Part shown: positions 26,820 to 37,613 of the stretch, one piece after another | Position numbering within the stretch: position 1 is the first letter of the stretch | Layout: the number at the start of each line of letters is the position of its first letter | Assembly: GCF_024679245.1 (NCBI RefSeq) | Contig: NC_090196.1 | Span: 10,380,361 to 10,444,360 of the forward strand | Reading direction: 5' to 3' | Length of the DNA: 64,000 bases | Source of the DNA: Pseudorasbora parva | Lineage: Eukaryota; Chordata; Actinopteri; Cypriniformes; Gobionidae | Made by a program: the position numbers and the translations under genes | Notes under the pieces: generated by a model | What the model saw: only the letters and a program-made list of their open reading frames with translations | The model's database searches: none | What the model was told of the DNA's origin: nothing

Positions 26820-28059
26820 ATGTCATTCAAACCGTGTATTCCTGGTATGCAACTGTTTCCTGTCCTCTTGACGGCCACGAGCGCATGTGAGATTGCGATC
26901 GTGGGTGATTCATGTTCTGGTAAAAGAACATGGTCACGTCGGCGCGTTGTTCGTCTCCCCCTTCTTATAAAGGGCTCGAGTGTTCAGCGCGCCGTGTGCC
27001 GTCGAGCGGCTGGCTGACAGCGGTGGTTGTCACGACAACCGGCGCGCGTCAGTCGGCGCTCTAGATGCGCGGTCGAGACTATGAAACCTCAGATGGGGTC
27101 GAGTCCCTTCGCCTATCCCCCGATCTAGTTCATTTCTAGTGTTACTGGAAAAGGGCTACTTTGGCTGATAAGCGCTGGTGGCCTGAGGATTACAGTGGGG
27201 ATTCCCCGCCGGGTAAATCCCCTCGGGCCCCCACTCCTCTATCGCATCAAAAGCATGCTGAGACTCTGTTCGTGGGTGGTACGGATTCTCTCATGAGAAC
27301 ACGACCACGTCAGGGCATTGTTCGCCTTGCCTTCTTCATAGAGGCTTGAGCGCTCAGTGCGCTGTGTGCCGTTCTGACGGCCACGTTCACTGTCTCGCAT
27401 GCCTGCTGGTAGTTGAAGGTGGAATCGCTGATCCTAAAGACAAAAAGGGCTAGCGTTTCATTTTTGGCTCTGGCAGAGGACAGATGTCAATTGCTGCATC
27501 GGAGAGAGGGAAATATGGAGGGTCAAAAGGGCCAAAAATGAGAAAAAAAAAAAAAAAAAAAGTATCATTGTTTTCCCTCTCTCACTGCCCTCTGCCCTGC
27601 ACGCACGAGGGTAGTCCCAGCCCAGGGGTTGTGCAGGAACTGCGTGCGGTGTTGGACCTCGCCCTATGGGCGACGAAAATCACTGCACGCTCCCTGGGTC
27701 AGGCGATGTCCACACTAGTGGTCCAGGAATAGGGGGCTAACCTGGCAGATATGCGCAAGAAAAGCCTGTCTGTCGGGCTGGCCTCCTCGGCGGCACCATC
27801 GAGAACTTTGCCCAGCAGTTCTTGGTGGCCCAAGAGCAGACGGAGGCGTTGCACCAGGGTGCCGACGACCAGCTGCTCGGTCGTCGGTCGCAGCGCCTCT
27901 GCCGGCTCGTCGCCGAGGGCATTCCCTCCTGCGTCCGCCTCCACCCTGCTAGAGTCGAGCAGCAGCCTCCACTGGAGGAGCAGGGTGCCGGACGCGAGGG
28001 ACGCCCAACCCGTCCAGGGCCCGCTAACCGGCAGGCAAGCGTAGGGGACGCGGCCCTGA
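26820..28059 (+). pseudogene. E1 gag pseudogene
   Basis: It begins with ATG and the same first residues as E5 gag (MSFKPC), but homology is soon lost. The candidate zinc-binding residues are mostly missing. Two related segments, about 26880-27010 and 27240-27400, look like decayed duplicates of the N-terminal zinc region. A run of about 18 A lies near 27541. From about 27630 homology to the E5 gag C-terminal half (AL-ATK-TARSLG region) returns at visibly lower identity, with a stop at 27730-27732. The TGA matching the E5 gag stop is at 28057-28059. No Gag can be made from this copy. Confidence 0.85.
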
Positions 28060-28101
28060 GACGGGCCGGCTAGGGAGAACAGGAGCTGCTCGGGGGAGAC
28101 G

Positions 28102-30493
28102 ATGTTCGCATCCCTCCCCCACCCCCCCGGAGGAGGACCGGGGGGCCCTGAGTGGTTTCGGTTCTGCCACTGGCTCTCCGGAGTCCAGCGGTACCCACAT
28201 TTTAAGAGCAGTTTCCTCTCTCTCTGGGTCCCAAGAGGGTCAGGTTGGCAGTGTGCGACGCCCACGGGCCTTGTCACTCCTTTCCTACCCTCTCGTCGCC
28301 AGGGGGCAGTTGTGTGGGCCTCGAGGACGCCCCCGGGCCTTCTCACCCACACACTTCCTCTCTCGTGAGCACTCAGTCAACACTCCGGGCCGCCCACGGG
28401 CCTCCCGGGTCGGGGCTGAGTGCTTCACTTTCCTGCCTCCGGGCAGTGGGCAGCAGAGTGGGCTCAGAGGACGCCCCCGGGCCTTCTCACCCACTCTCTG
28501 TCCAAACCAGGAGTGCTTAGGCAACACTTCGGGCCGCCTCCGGGCCTCCCGAGTCGGGCCAGAGTACTCCGCTTCGCTGCCCCACCCCGGGCACGTCTGT
28601 GGTGCGGTTGGTCCCGCTTGCACGGTCTCTGGGGGCCTGGCTAGGTCTCCCCGGGCCGTCTTGCTGGCTCATCCGTACCATCAGACTCGGCTACGCGATT
28701 CAGTTCGCGCGCCGGCCGCCCAAGTACAGGGGCATCCTCTTCGCCTCCGTGCGAAGCAGCGATGCTCAGGTCTTGAGGTCAGAGATCGAGGTCTTACTGG
28801 CGAAGGACGCGATCGAGCCGGTTCCTCCAGCCGATATGAAGACGGGGTTCTACAGCCCCTACTTCATTGTGCCCAAGAAGGGGGTGGGTTACGACCAATC
28901 CTGGACCTGCAAGTTCTGAATCGGGCCCTGCACAAGCTCCCGTTCAGGATGTTGACGCAGAAACGCATTTTTCCAATGCATCCGTCCCCAGGATTGGTTT
29001 GCAGCGATCGACCTGAAGGATGCGTACTTCCGTGTGTCTTTCTCCCTCAACACAGACCGTTCCTACGTTTGGCGTTCGAGGGGAAAGCACATCAGTACAA
29101 GGTCCTGCCCTTCGGGCTGTCCCTGTCGCCCCGCGTCTTTACGAAGGTCGCGGAGGCAGCCATTGTTCCGTTCTGAGAACGCGGCGTTCGGATTCTCAAC
29201 TACCTCGACGATTGGCTGATCCTAGCCCAGTCGAAGGACCAGTTGTGCGAACACAGGGACCTGGTGCTCAGTCACCTCAGCCAGTTGGGCCTTCGGGTCA
29301 ACCGAGAGAAGAGCAAACTCTGTCCCACACAGAGGATCTCTTATCTCGGTATGGAGCTGGACTCGGTCAACCGGACAGCGCGCCTCACCGAGGAGCGAGT
29401 CCAGTCGGTGTTGAACTGCTTGAATATGTTCAAGAGCAGGACAGCGGTCCCACTGAAATTCTTTCAGAGGCTCCTGGGGCATATGGCATCTGCAGCCGCG
29501 GTCACGCCGCTCGGATTGCTTCATATGAGACCGCTTCAACGCTGGCTCAATGGCCGAGTCCCGAGGTGGGCGTGGCAGAGCGGTCAGTACCGGGTCCCAG
29601 TGACTCCTTACTGCCGCCAAACCTTCAGCCCGTGGTCCAGCACTTCGTTTCTCCGGGCCGGGGTGCCCCTAGAACAAGTGTCCAGGCATGCTGTGCTATT
29701 CACGGATGCCTCCACCACAGGCTGGGGGGCCACGTACAACGGGCATGCAGTTGCTGGTCTGTGGACGGGGCCGCAATTGCATTGGCATATCAATTGCCTC
29801 GAGTTACTGGCAGTACATCTGGCACTCCGCCGCCTCAAGGGGCCGCTGCGTGGCAAGCATGTACTGGTCCGTACGGACAGCACCACGGCCGTTGCGTACA
29901 TCAACCGTCAGGGTGGTCTACGCTCCCGTCGTCTGCTCCAACTCGCCCGCCACCTCCTCCTGTGGAGTCAGAAGCAGCTGAGGTCGCTTCGGGCCATTCA
30001 TGTCCCTGGTGTGCTGAACCAGACAGCCGACGAGCTCTCTCGTCAGCCGACACCTCCGGGAGAGTGGCGACTCCACCCCCAGGCGGTCCAGCTGATATGG
30101 GACCAGTTCGGAGCCGCACAGGTCGACCTGTTTGCCTCTCCGGACTCGACCCATTGCCAGTGGTACTATTCCCTGACCGGGGGTACCCTCGGCACAGATG
30201 CACTGGCGCACAGCTGGCCCCGGGACCTACGCAAGTATGCGTTTCCCCCAGTGAGCCTTCTTGCACAGACTCTGTGCAAGGTCAGGGAGGACGAGGAGCA
30301 GGTCTTGTTAGTTGCGCCGTGTTGGCCCAACCGGACCTGGTTCCCAGAACTCACGCTCCTCGCGACAGCCCCTCCTTGGCCGATTCCCCTGAGGAAGGAC
30401 CTTCTTTCTCAGGGACGGGGCACGCTATGGCACCCGCGTCCAGACCTCTGGAGTCTTCATGTCTGGTCCCTGGACGGGACGCGGAGGTTCTAG
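28102..30493 (+). pseudogene. E1 RT-RNase H pseudogene
   Basis: It matches E5 RT closely but is broken. Compared with E5 there is a CAG to TAG stop at 28518-28520, a one-base loss near 28877-28882 just after the VPKK motif, a one-base gain in the T run near 28967-28972, a one-base loss near 29039, and a TGA at 29174-29176. Extra indels lie between 28130 and 28200. Downstream of 29177 one frame is open to 30493 and includes YLDD, the RNase H residues and the C-terminal domain. The N-terminal coding region includes the 70-bp minisatellite. It cannot produce an intact reverse transcriptase. Confidence 0.9.
28251..28585 (+). repeat. E1 GC-rich minisatellite (about 70 bp, five partial units)
   Basis: GACGCCCACGGGCCT or GACGCCCCCGGGCCT recurs at roughly 70-bp spacing, with a 144-bp super-period. 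E5 carries the same array at 59379-59710. It lies in the RT N-terminal coding region. Confidence 0.8.
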
Positions 30494-31500
30494 ATGGACT
30501 ACCACAAGCTGTCGTAGATACCATCGCTTCAGCTAGAGCCCCCTCTACGAGGCGCCTCTATGCTCTGAAGTGGAACCTGTTCGTTGAGTGGTGCGCTTCC
30601 CGCCGGGAAGACCCCCGAAGGTGTTCGATCAGTGTCGTGCTTTCCTTCCTGCAAGATGGGTTGGAGAGAAGGCTGTCTCCCTCCACCCTCAAGGTATATG
30701 CTGCAGCAATAGCAGCGTACCATGATGTAGTAGAAGGTAAGTCCGTGGGGAAGCACGACCTAATCGTCAGGTTCCTCAGAGGTGCGAGGAGACTAAATCC
30801 TCCTCGTCCATCCTCGATACCCTCTTGGGACTTAGCTCTAGTGCTCAGAGCACTTCAGAGCCCTCCCTTCGAGCCTTTGGCGTCTTGTGAGTTGAAAATC
30901 TTGTCAATGAAGACAGTGCTCCTGACGGCATTGGCCTCGATCAAGAGGGTAGGGGACCTGCATGCACTTTCGGTCAACGGATCGTGCCTAGAATTCGGGC
31001 CAGGTAACTCTCACGTTGTCCTGAGACCCCGGCCCGGATATGTGCCCAAGGTTCCTACCACTCCCTTCCGGGATCAGGTGGTGAACCTGCAAGCGCTGCC
31101 TTCGGAGGAGGCAGACCCAGCCCTGGCTTTGCTGTGTCCGGTCCGCGCTCTTCGCGCTTACGTTGACCGGACCCAAAGCCTTCGGACCTCAGAGCAACTC
31201 TTCGTCTGTTACGGAGGCCAGCAGAAGGGAAAGGCTGTCTCCAAGCAGAGGTTAGCCCACTGGATAGTGGATGCTATAGTCTTGGCCTACCAGTCCCAAG
31301 ACGTGCCTTGCCCGTTCGGTGTAAGAGCTCACTCCACTCGGAGTGTTGCTTCTTCCTGGGCGCTGGCTCAAGGCGCCTCGCTGACAGACATATGTAGAGC
31401 TGCGGGCTGGGCGACACCTAACACGTTTGCTAGATTCTATAGCTTACGTGTAGAGCCGGTATCTTCCCGCATCCTCGCCCCCAGTGGCCAGGAGCGTTAA
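30427..31500 (+). CDS. E1 tyrosine recombinase (DIRS YR), 357 aa
   Basis: The product is a DIRS-type tyrosine recombinase, expected in the nucleus to integrate the circular double-stranded DNA intermediate by strand exchange at a short shared core. The frame is open far upstream through the RT gene, but only the last 357 codons resemble a recombinase. I chose ATG 30427, which overlaps the RT end by 67 bases, because it precedes the first conserved block (ARAPSTRRLYALKW). Visible catalytic residues, numbered from this start, are R174 (IKRVGDL), H302 and R305 (HSTR), W328 (GW) and nucleophile Y338 (RFYSL). By eye it differs from the E5 YR at only about eight bases. It remains open although gag and RT in this copy are dead, so it could in principle act in trans. 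Confidence 0.88.
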   Translation: MAPASRPLESSCLVPGRDAEVLDGLPQAVVDTIASARAPSTRRLYALKWNLFVEWCASRREDPRRCSISVVLSFLQDGLERRLSPSTLKVYAAAIAAYHDVVEGKSVGKHDLIVRFLRGARRLNPPRPSSIPSWDLALVLRALQSPPFEPLASCELKILSMKTVLLTALASIKRVGDLHALSVNGSCLEFGPGNSHVVLRPRPGYVPKVPTTPFRDQVVNLQALPSEEADPALALLCPVRALRAYVDRTQSLRTSEQLFVCYGGQQKGKAVSKQRLAHWIVDAIVLAYQSQDVPCPFGVRAHSTRSVASSWALAQGASLTDICRAAGWATPNTFARFYSLRVEPVSSRILAPSGQER

Positions 31501-32141
31501 GTGCCCGTTCTAAGTGTCGGCTTGCGAAACGCCACTCCCGCCCTCTGGGCCGGATACGTGCGTCCATTGTCTCCAGTTGTGTTCCCCGGGAAACCGGCTA
31601 ACCCTGTCGAGCTCCTCCGTCACCCCTCCGGTGTCAGACGTTGCGGACCGTCTGACGCCAGGCCTGCACCCGTATGCTTGTGAAACGTGGCTGTAGGCTG
31701 GGTTCCATATGTAGCGGTTCCCTCACGGCAACCCCATATGTGTATTCTTCCACGGTACCAGCTACCCTTCGGGCTAGCCCCGTGTCTTTCCCTCGACAGA
31801 GCCCGCTCTGTCGTCTCTGGGCGTGTTCTTTCCCCCCTTCAATCAGGCTGGAACCACCCCAGAGACTGCCATATGTTGCACTACCCTGCCAGGTTAGTCC
31901 TTATGTGTATTCTGCCACCTCTCCTTCCCTGAAGGACGTGGCCCCGCAGCGTACCCTCTCTCTCAAAGTACGAGGTAGGCACGCTTTCCCAGCGTTATCC
32001 AATAGTCATTCTGAGTGGGTCTTGCAGAAACAGCAGTGACTGTACTCCCTGCTTGGAGCCCTGACTTCCGTACCATACTAGACGGTGCAGTGCGCTCAAG
32101 CAGGACGCTGGAAGGGCCAGCATCCTGGCGTTTTCCATAGG
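31501..32141 (+). other. E1 3' noncoding region with two stem-loops
   Basis: I see no credible ORF between the YR stop and the ICR. Two perfect hairpins are present. One is at 31633-31656 (8-bp stem GTCAGACG, 8-base loop). The other is at 31794-31813 (9-bp stem CGACAGAGC, 2-base loop). Both are conserved in E5. CCATATGT-type motifs recur at about 31706, 31733 and 31869. Confidence 0.7.
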
Positions 32142-32255
32142 GATCCCATTCGTCGGTTCAGTTCTGACGTACGTCGAACGTGACCGACTGAAAGGGAACG
32201 TCTCGGTTACGTATGTAACCCTCGTTCCCTGAAGGAGGGAACGGAGACGTACGTC
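32142..32255 (+). other. E1 internal complementary region (ICR)
   Basis: 32142-32199 is the exact reverse complement of the left end 26244-26301 (58 of 58). 32199-32255 is the exact reverse complement of the right end 32472-32528 (57 of 57). The ICR therefore equals the complement of a right-end/left-end junction. In DIRS-1 models it templates completion of the ends and circle formation. Confidence 0.95.
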
Positions 32256-32314
32256 CCGTCGCCAGATGCTGTGCTTCCGCTGGGAGTCCGGTCACCTTTC
32301 GGCTCCTCAGCAGG

Positions 32315-32481
32315 AGAAAGCGCTGATCTACCATTCCACTTCCTATTTATACCCGCGCTGCGGGGCGGAGCGTGGAATGCGTGATCGCATGCCAAATTTC
32401 ATTGGCTCGTTGTTAGATGCTCGAAGTAGGATTGGTCTCTAAAGTAAGATCCCATTCGTCGGTTCAGTTCTGACGTACGTC
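32315..32481 (-). repeat. E1 right inverted terminal repeat with convergent TATA
   Basis: This is the reverse complement of 26268-26434. It carries the promoter motifs in inverted orientation, with TATAAATA on the minus strand at 32344-32351, so any transcription would read leftward through the ICR and YR as antisense RNA. Confidence 0.9.
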
Positions 32482-32531
32482 TCCGTTCCCTCCTTCAGGG
32501 AACGAGGGTTACATACGTAACCGAGACGATT

Positions 32532-33660
32532 ACTTTGTTGTTTCATCTGAAGGATGACTTTTTTTGAAAAATAAAAATTCTGACCCTCTATCCTATGAAC
32601 TTGAACTTTCTATACATTGTAATAGATTCATCAGTAGTTCAAGTGTGAAATTTTGAATACATTTTTTGGCCAAGGAGTGTTTGAACTTTAAATGTATGAA
32701 CTCACTTATGGCTTTATGGTGTTTCTTCAGAAGTTCAAACATGACTTTTTGAAACAAAACAATCTGAGCCTGGATTCTGTGAACTTGAACTTTCCATGCA
32801 TACCCATATGAACTTGAACTTTCTATATATACTAATAGATTCTGTAGTTCAAGGATGAACTTTTGAATTTATTTTTTGCATAAGAGTATTTGAACTTGAA
32901 CTTTCTATATACGTATAGATTCCTATAAGGAAATAATTCAATCAGTAGTTGAAGGATGACTTTACAAAAAGAAAAAAAGAAATCTGACCCTTGATCCTAT
33001 GAACTTGAACTTTCTATACATAAACAATAGACTCCTTATATTTCATCAGTAGTTCAAGTATGAGCATTGAACTTTTTTTTTCCCAAACAGTCTATGAACT
33101 GGAACTTTCTATACAGAGTAATTAATTTATCAGTAGTTCAAGTGTGAAATAATTTTGAATACATTTTTGGCCAAGGAGTCTTTGATCTTCAAATGTATAA
33201 ATGGTGACCTGAATGGTGACCTTTTTTGAAAAATAAAAATTTTGACCCTGGATCCTATGAACTTGAACTTTCTATGCATACCAATAGACTCCTTCTGTTG
33301 TTTCATACGTAGTTTATGAATGAAGTTTTGAATTTATTTTTACCAGAGTGTTTGAACTTGAACTTGCTATATATACTAATAGATTCCATCATTCAAGGAT
33401 GAATTTTTGAACTTATTTTTGACTAAGAGAGTTTGAACTTGAACTTTCTATATAAACTGATACATTCTGTAGTTCAAGGGTGAACTTTTGAACTTGTTTT
33501 TTGCATAAGAGTATTTGAACTTGAACTTTCTATATACGTATAGATTCCTATAAGAAATAGATTCCATCAGTAGTTGAAGGATGACTTTTTTGGAAAAAAA
33601 AGAAATCTGACCCTGGATCCGATAAACTTGAACTTTCTATATATAAACAATAGACTCCTT
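32532..33660 (+). repeat. Satellite B block between E1 and the ATT repeat
   Basis: About 1.1 kb of the GAACTTGAACTTTCTAT family in the same orientation as the left segment. Its first bases continue the unit interrupted by E1 (TGTTGTTTCAT). No gene is seen. Confidence 0.87.
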
Positions 33661-33666
33661 ATATTA

Positions 33667-33729
<63 letters not shown>
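33667..33729. repeat. (ATT)n microsatellite
   Basis: About 20 tandem ATT units at the boundary between satellite B and satellite C. Confidence 0.97.
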
Positions 33730-33739
33730 CCTTATATTA

Positions 33740-35368
33740 TAAACCATTGCACAGGGTATTCAATGCAATGCAAAAACACCTACTCTCAGTGCACAGCGAC
33801 TTAAATGCAATGCATTAGAAACCACTAATTTCTTGAATGCACCAAAGGTTTTTGTATTTTGCAAAAGTCTTCTATTGCACAAGTTTTTTCGCATGCAATG
33901 CAAAAGCACTCTTCTCTTTATTGCACCGCGAATTCTAATATGGAACACAAAACCGCTATTAACTTCATTGCACGAAATCTATGCAATGCAAATACACTGG
34001 CTCTTCGGTGCAATGCGAGTTTTTTATGCAATGCAATGCAAAAGCAATAATCTCCTCATTGCTCAAGTTTTTTGCATGCAATGCAATGCAGAATAACTAA
34101 TCTTATTGCACAAGGTTTTTCGTATTCAATGCAATGCAAAAACACCTACTCTCAGTGCACAGCGACTTAAATGCAATTCATTAGAAAACCACTCATTTCT
34201 AAAATGGACAAAATGTTTTTGTATGCAATGCATGCAAAAGTCTTCTATGCACGATTTTTTCGTATGCAATGCAATGCATTGCGAAAGCACTTATCTCTTC
34301 ATTCCATCGCGAATTCTAACATGCCACACAAAACCGCTATTAACTTCACTGCACGAGATCTATGCAATGCAAAGACACTGGCTCTTCGGTGCAATGCGAG
34401 TTTTTAATGCAATGCGATGCAAAAGCAATAATCTCCTCATTGCACAAGTTTTTTTGCATGCAATGCAATGCAGAATAAACTAATCTTATTGCACAAGTTT
34501 TTCCGTATTCAATGCAATGCAAAAACACCTACTCTCAATGCACAGCGACTTAAATGCAATGCAATAGAAACCACTAATTTCTAAAATGGACAAAATGTTT
34601 TTGTATGCAATGCATGCAAAAGTCTTCTATGCACGAATTTTTCGCATGCAATGCAATGCAAAGCAATAATCTCCTCATTGCTCAAGTTTTTTGCATGCAA
34701 TGCAATGCAGAATAACTAATCTTATTGCACAAGGTTTTTTGTGTTCAATGCAATGCAAAAACACCTACTCTCATTGCACAGCGACTTAAATGAAACCACT
34801 AATTTCTTGAATGCAAAAATGTTTTTTGAATGCAATGCATGCAAAAGTCTTCTATGCACGAGTTTTTTCGTATGCAATGCAAAAGCACTCTTCTTTTTAT
34901 TGCACTGCGAATTCTAACATGGAACACAAAAGCGCTATTAACTTCATTGCACGAGATCTATGCAACACTGGCTCTTCGGTGCAATGCGAGTTTTTTATGC
35001 AATGCAATGCAAAAGCAATAATCTCCTCATTGCACAAGTTTTTTTGCATGCAATGCAATGCAGAATAAACTAATCTTATTGCACAAGTTTTTCCGTATTC
35101 AATGCAATGCAAAAACACCTACTCTCAATGCACAGCGACTTAAATGCAATGCAATTAGAAAGCACTAATTTCTTGAATGAACAAAATGTTTTTGTATGCA
35201 ATGAATGCAAAAGTCTTCTTTGCACGAGTTTTTTAGTATGCAATGCAATGCAAAATCACTCTTCTCTTTATTGCAGCGCGAATTCTAATATGGAACACAA
35301 AACCTCTATTAACTTCATTGCACGAGATCTATGCAATGCAAAGACACTGGCTCTTCGGTGCAATGCGA
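33740..35368 (+). repeat. Satellite C array, left segment
   Basis: The repeat unit is about 370-390 bp. The marker CACCTACTCTCA recurs at about 33777, 34149, 34526, 34766 and 35117. Each unit consists of about six related subunits of roughly 65 bp, built around TGCAATGCAATGCA followed by AAAAGCA or AAAACAC and ending in GAGTTTTTT or CAAGTTTTTT. Deletions shorten some units. Short ORFs in all frames are by-products of the subrepeats. Confidence 0.9.
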
Positions 35369-35392
35369 GTTCCCTTTCGAGAGAGGTTCCTC

Positions 35393-35659
35393 GTATTACG
35401 TATGGGAAAACTCCTTTTCTCGAGAATATGAAGCAAAACTTTAATAAAGGTATCCATGTAAAGCGCAGTGCCGCTGAACGGCCATAGCTCAGCGCGAGGA
35501 GCGCTCTGATTGGCCGGGCCATGGCAACTGCATGAACCTATGGTGAGGCGGCTGAGAGGAACGAGCCAATGGGGGGCGTTCCAGAAGCCCGCCGAAAAAA
35601 GGTGCTTATATTTGCATACAGGAGGCTATATAAAGCCCTGATTTCGCCATAGGTGTCAG
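35393..35659 (+). repeat. E2 left inverted terminal repeat
   Basis: This 267-bp segment is matched inversely by 40911-41177, with no mismatch noticed by eye. It contains the promoter and ends at GGTGTCAG, just before the first coding segment. Confidence 0.9.
35566..35634 (+). promoter_or_regulatory. E2 promoter inside left ITR
   Basis: A CCAAT box at 35566-35570 is followed by a GGGGGGCG segment and TATATAAA at 35627-35634. The ITR ends 25 bp downstream, about where transcription should begin. The inverted copy in the right ITR has TATA at 40936-40943. Confidence 0.7.
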
Positions 35660-35850
35660 ATTTTATCTCCTTCAGCGATACCTTCGCTGACCTCCGGAAG
35701 AAGCAACCGCCGTCGAAAAGGCACCAGCGGAACCTGCAGCTGAGGACGACGGACTCCCTCTCCGCCTTCTCTGCCGTTCCAGCTACGCCATCCGGCGATC
35801 GTATCCTTTTATACTCTCTTCTCCTAAAAGAGCGCGGGGCGTTGTTTCAA

Positions 35851-37290
35851 ATGCCTCGCAGAACTCCTCTCCTTGGCGGCGACCGTCACGTCATCTGCGT
35901 GGCATGCCTTGGACGGGACCACGCGCAGCTCGCACTCTCCCAGGGCGGCTGCCCCGAGTGCGATGAGATGGCGCTGCAGACCCTTCGGGCTCGCCTCGCC
36001 ACCTTCGACCAGGTCCCTCCTCCTGCCGCTGGGCCGCGCCGCAAGAAACGCCGCGACCAGAGGCTGCCGGAACGGTCTGGCGACTGCACGCCGGATGACT
36101 CCCCGCGTGCCTCGCCATCGCCGGTCACCTTCACCCAGGAGGAACAGCGTCCCTCTCATGCAGCGGCCTGTTCGGTTTCCTTCGGTGGCCCGTCGCCAGA
36201 GGATGATGAGGACAGCCTCTCCACAGCCGCTTCTGGTAGCGAGTGGTCAGCTTCTGTCTCGGAGCCGCCCGCTTCGACGCAGACCGCCACGAGCGCCAAA
36301 TCTAACGTCGACGCGGAACTCATCCGCGTGCTCTCCAGGGCCGTGGAAGACCTCGGGCTCGAGTGGTCCCAGCCCGATGAGCCAACGCGCAGCAGACTGG
36401 ACGAGTGGTTCCTGGAAAGCCGCCGCCTCTCTTCTCCTCAGAAGCCCGCGCCTTTCTTCCCTGAGGTACACGACGAGCTTACGAAGTCGTGGAAGTCGCC
36501 CTACTCTGCTCGCGCCAGATCCGCTTTTTCCCCAGCGCTCTCCGTTGTCGACGGCGCTAAGGAAAAAGGCTATGAGTCTCTTCCACCCCTCGAGGAGGCT
36601 GTCGCCGCGCACCTCTGCCCGCCCTCCTCCTCCAGAGGATGGCAGTCCAGGGCTCAGCACCCGTCCAAGCCCTGCCGCACCACTTCTGCTCTCGCTGGCC
36701 GGGCATATGCCTCCGCTGGCCAGGCTTCCGCGGCCCTTCACACCATGGCTGTCCTTCAGGTGTTCCAGGCCAGACTTCTCCGCTCCTTGGATGAGTCTGT
36801 CCCCGACTCCGATGTTTTGAAGGACCTCCGCAGCGCGACGGACTTGGCCCTTCGCGCCACTAAAGCCACTGCACAAGCCATCGGGAAAAATATGGCTAAC
36901 CTGACGGTCTTAGAGAGGCACCTTTGGCTGAATTTGACCGAGATGAAGGACGCGGACAAAGCCTCCTTTTTGGACGCCCCCATCTCCACTACCGGTCTCT
37001 TCGGCCCGTCAGTCGTGGGTTTCGCGGAGCGTTTCACTGAAGCGCAGAAGGCTTCGCAGGCTATGAGGCATTTCCTGCCTAAGCGCTCCAGCTCGTCTTC
37101 AGGCCAGGGACGCTCTCGAGGTAGACCCCCGCCTTCTCAACCCGCTAAGCCGGCAGAGCCACCTTCCCGGCCTCGCTCCTCTTCTGGACCGTGCCAACGT
37201 TCCCGCTCCGCGAACCGCAGCAGTCGGCCTGAACGCCGGGGACCTCGACCCAGGATTGTGTTGAACCCCGAGCCTCCGAAGCCGTCCTAG
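35851..37290 (+). CDS. gag: E2 Gag-like protein, 479 aa
   Basis: This is the putative structural (Gag) ORF of the element, expected to bind element RNA in a cytoplasmic particle. The frame is open from 35653, but the first ATG in good position is 35851. It carries H13-x2-C16-x2-C19-x4-H24-x9-C34-x2-C37, part of a candidate zinc-binding module found in all three lineages here; the upstream Cys pair is missing. The central region shares RLDEWFL, PFFPEVHDELTKSW, KGYESLPPLE, GRAYASAGQASAALHTMAVLQ-type and HLWLNLTEMKDADK blocks with E5 Gag. The C-terminus is rich in Ser, Pro and Arg, suggesting nucleic-acid binding. No break is seen. Confidence 0.82.
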   Translation: MPRRTPLLGGDRHVICVACLGRDHAQLALSQGGCPECDEMALQTLRARLATFDQVPPPAAGPRRKKRRDQRLPERSGDCTPDDSPRASPSPVTFTQEEQRPSHAAACSVSFGGPSPEDDEDSLSTAASGSEWSASVSEPPASTQTATSAKSNVDAELIRVLSRAVEDLGLEWSQPDEPTRSRLDEWFLESRRLSSPQKPAPFFPEVHDELTKSWKSPYSARARSAFSPALSVVDGAKEKGYESLPPLEEAVAAHLCPPSSSRGWQSRAQHPSKPCRTTSALAGRAYASAGQASAALHTMAVLQVFQARLLRSLDESVPDSDVLKDLRSATDLALRATKATAQAIGKNMANLTVLERHLWLNLTEMKDADKASFLDAPISTTGLFGPSVVGFAERFTEAQKASQAMRHFLPKRSSSSSGQGRSRGRPPPSQPAKPAEPPSRPRSSSGPCQRSRSANRSSRPERRGPRPRIVLNPEPPKPS

Positions 37291-37613
37291 CCGCAGGGAT
37301 AAAAAGGAGATGGTCAGGTCTCGCCTCGGCCGGACCCCCATCTCTCCCTCCCGGTCTCCCAGTTCCCTGCACCCAGGTGACTGCCGACCTCAGTTTAGCA
37401 GCCAACGAGCCCGTTGTCAAACGCACTCGCCTGCACACAAACGCCGTTATCACGGCGACCCAAATAAATCTCAAAAAGAGCTTTTTCTCTGTAGTAAATG
37501 TGCCCACACATCAGTCTGCACTCCTACTCTCATTCACCCCTCCCACCCATGCTATAAATGTCCCGGCGCCCACTCCACAGTGCACGCCGCCACACATAAG
37601 CACTACCCCCTCT

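Larger units (their letters stand above)
26244..32531 (+). mobile_element. DIRS-type YR retrotransposon E1 (lineage 1, defective)
   Basis: This GC-rich 6.3-kb element is inserted in satellite B. It has 167-bp perfect ITRs (26268-26434 and 32315-32481), unique end segments, and an ICR at 32142-32255 that exactly complements both ends. Coding order is gag, RT-RNase H, YR. Gag is shattered and RT has frameshifts and stops, but YR is open. The left junction reads GTT and the right reads GATT, with no target-site duplication. The RT-YR half closely matches E5, while the leader and gag do not, so the copy looks mosaic. Confidence 0.93.

Noticed and set aside
27699..28352. 217-codon minus-strand ORF in E1
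   Set aside because: It lies antisense to the decayed gag/RT junction, with low-complexity residues and no recognised domain.
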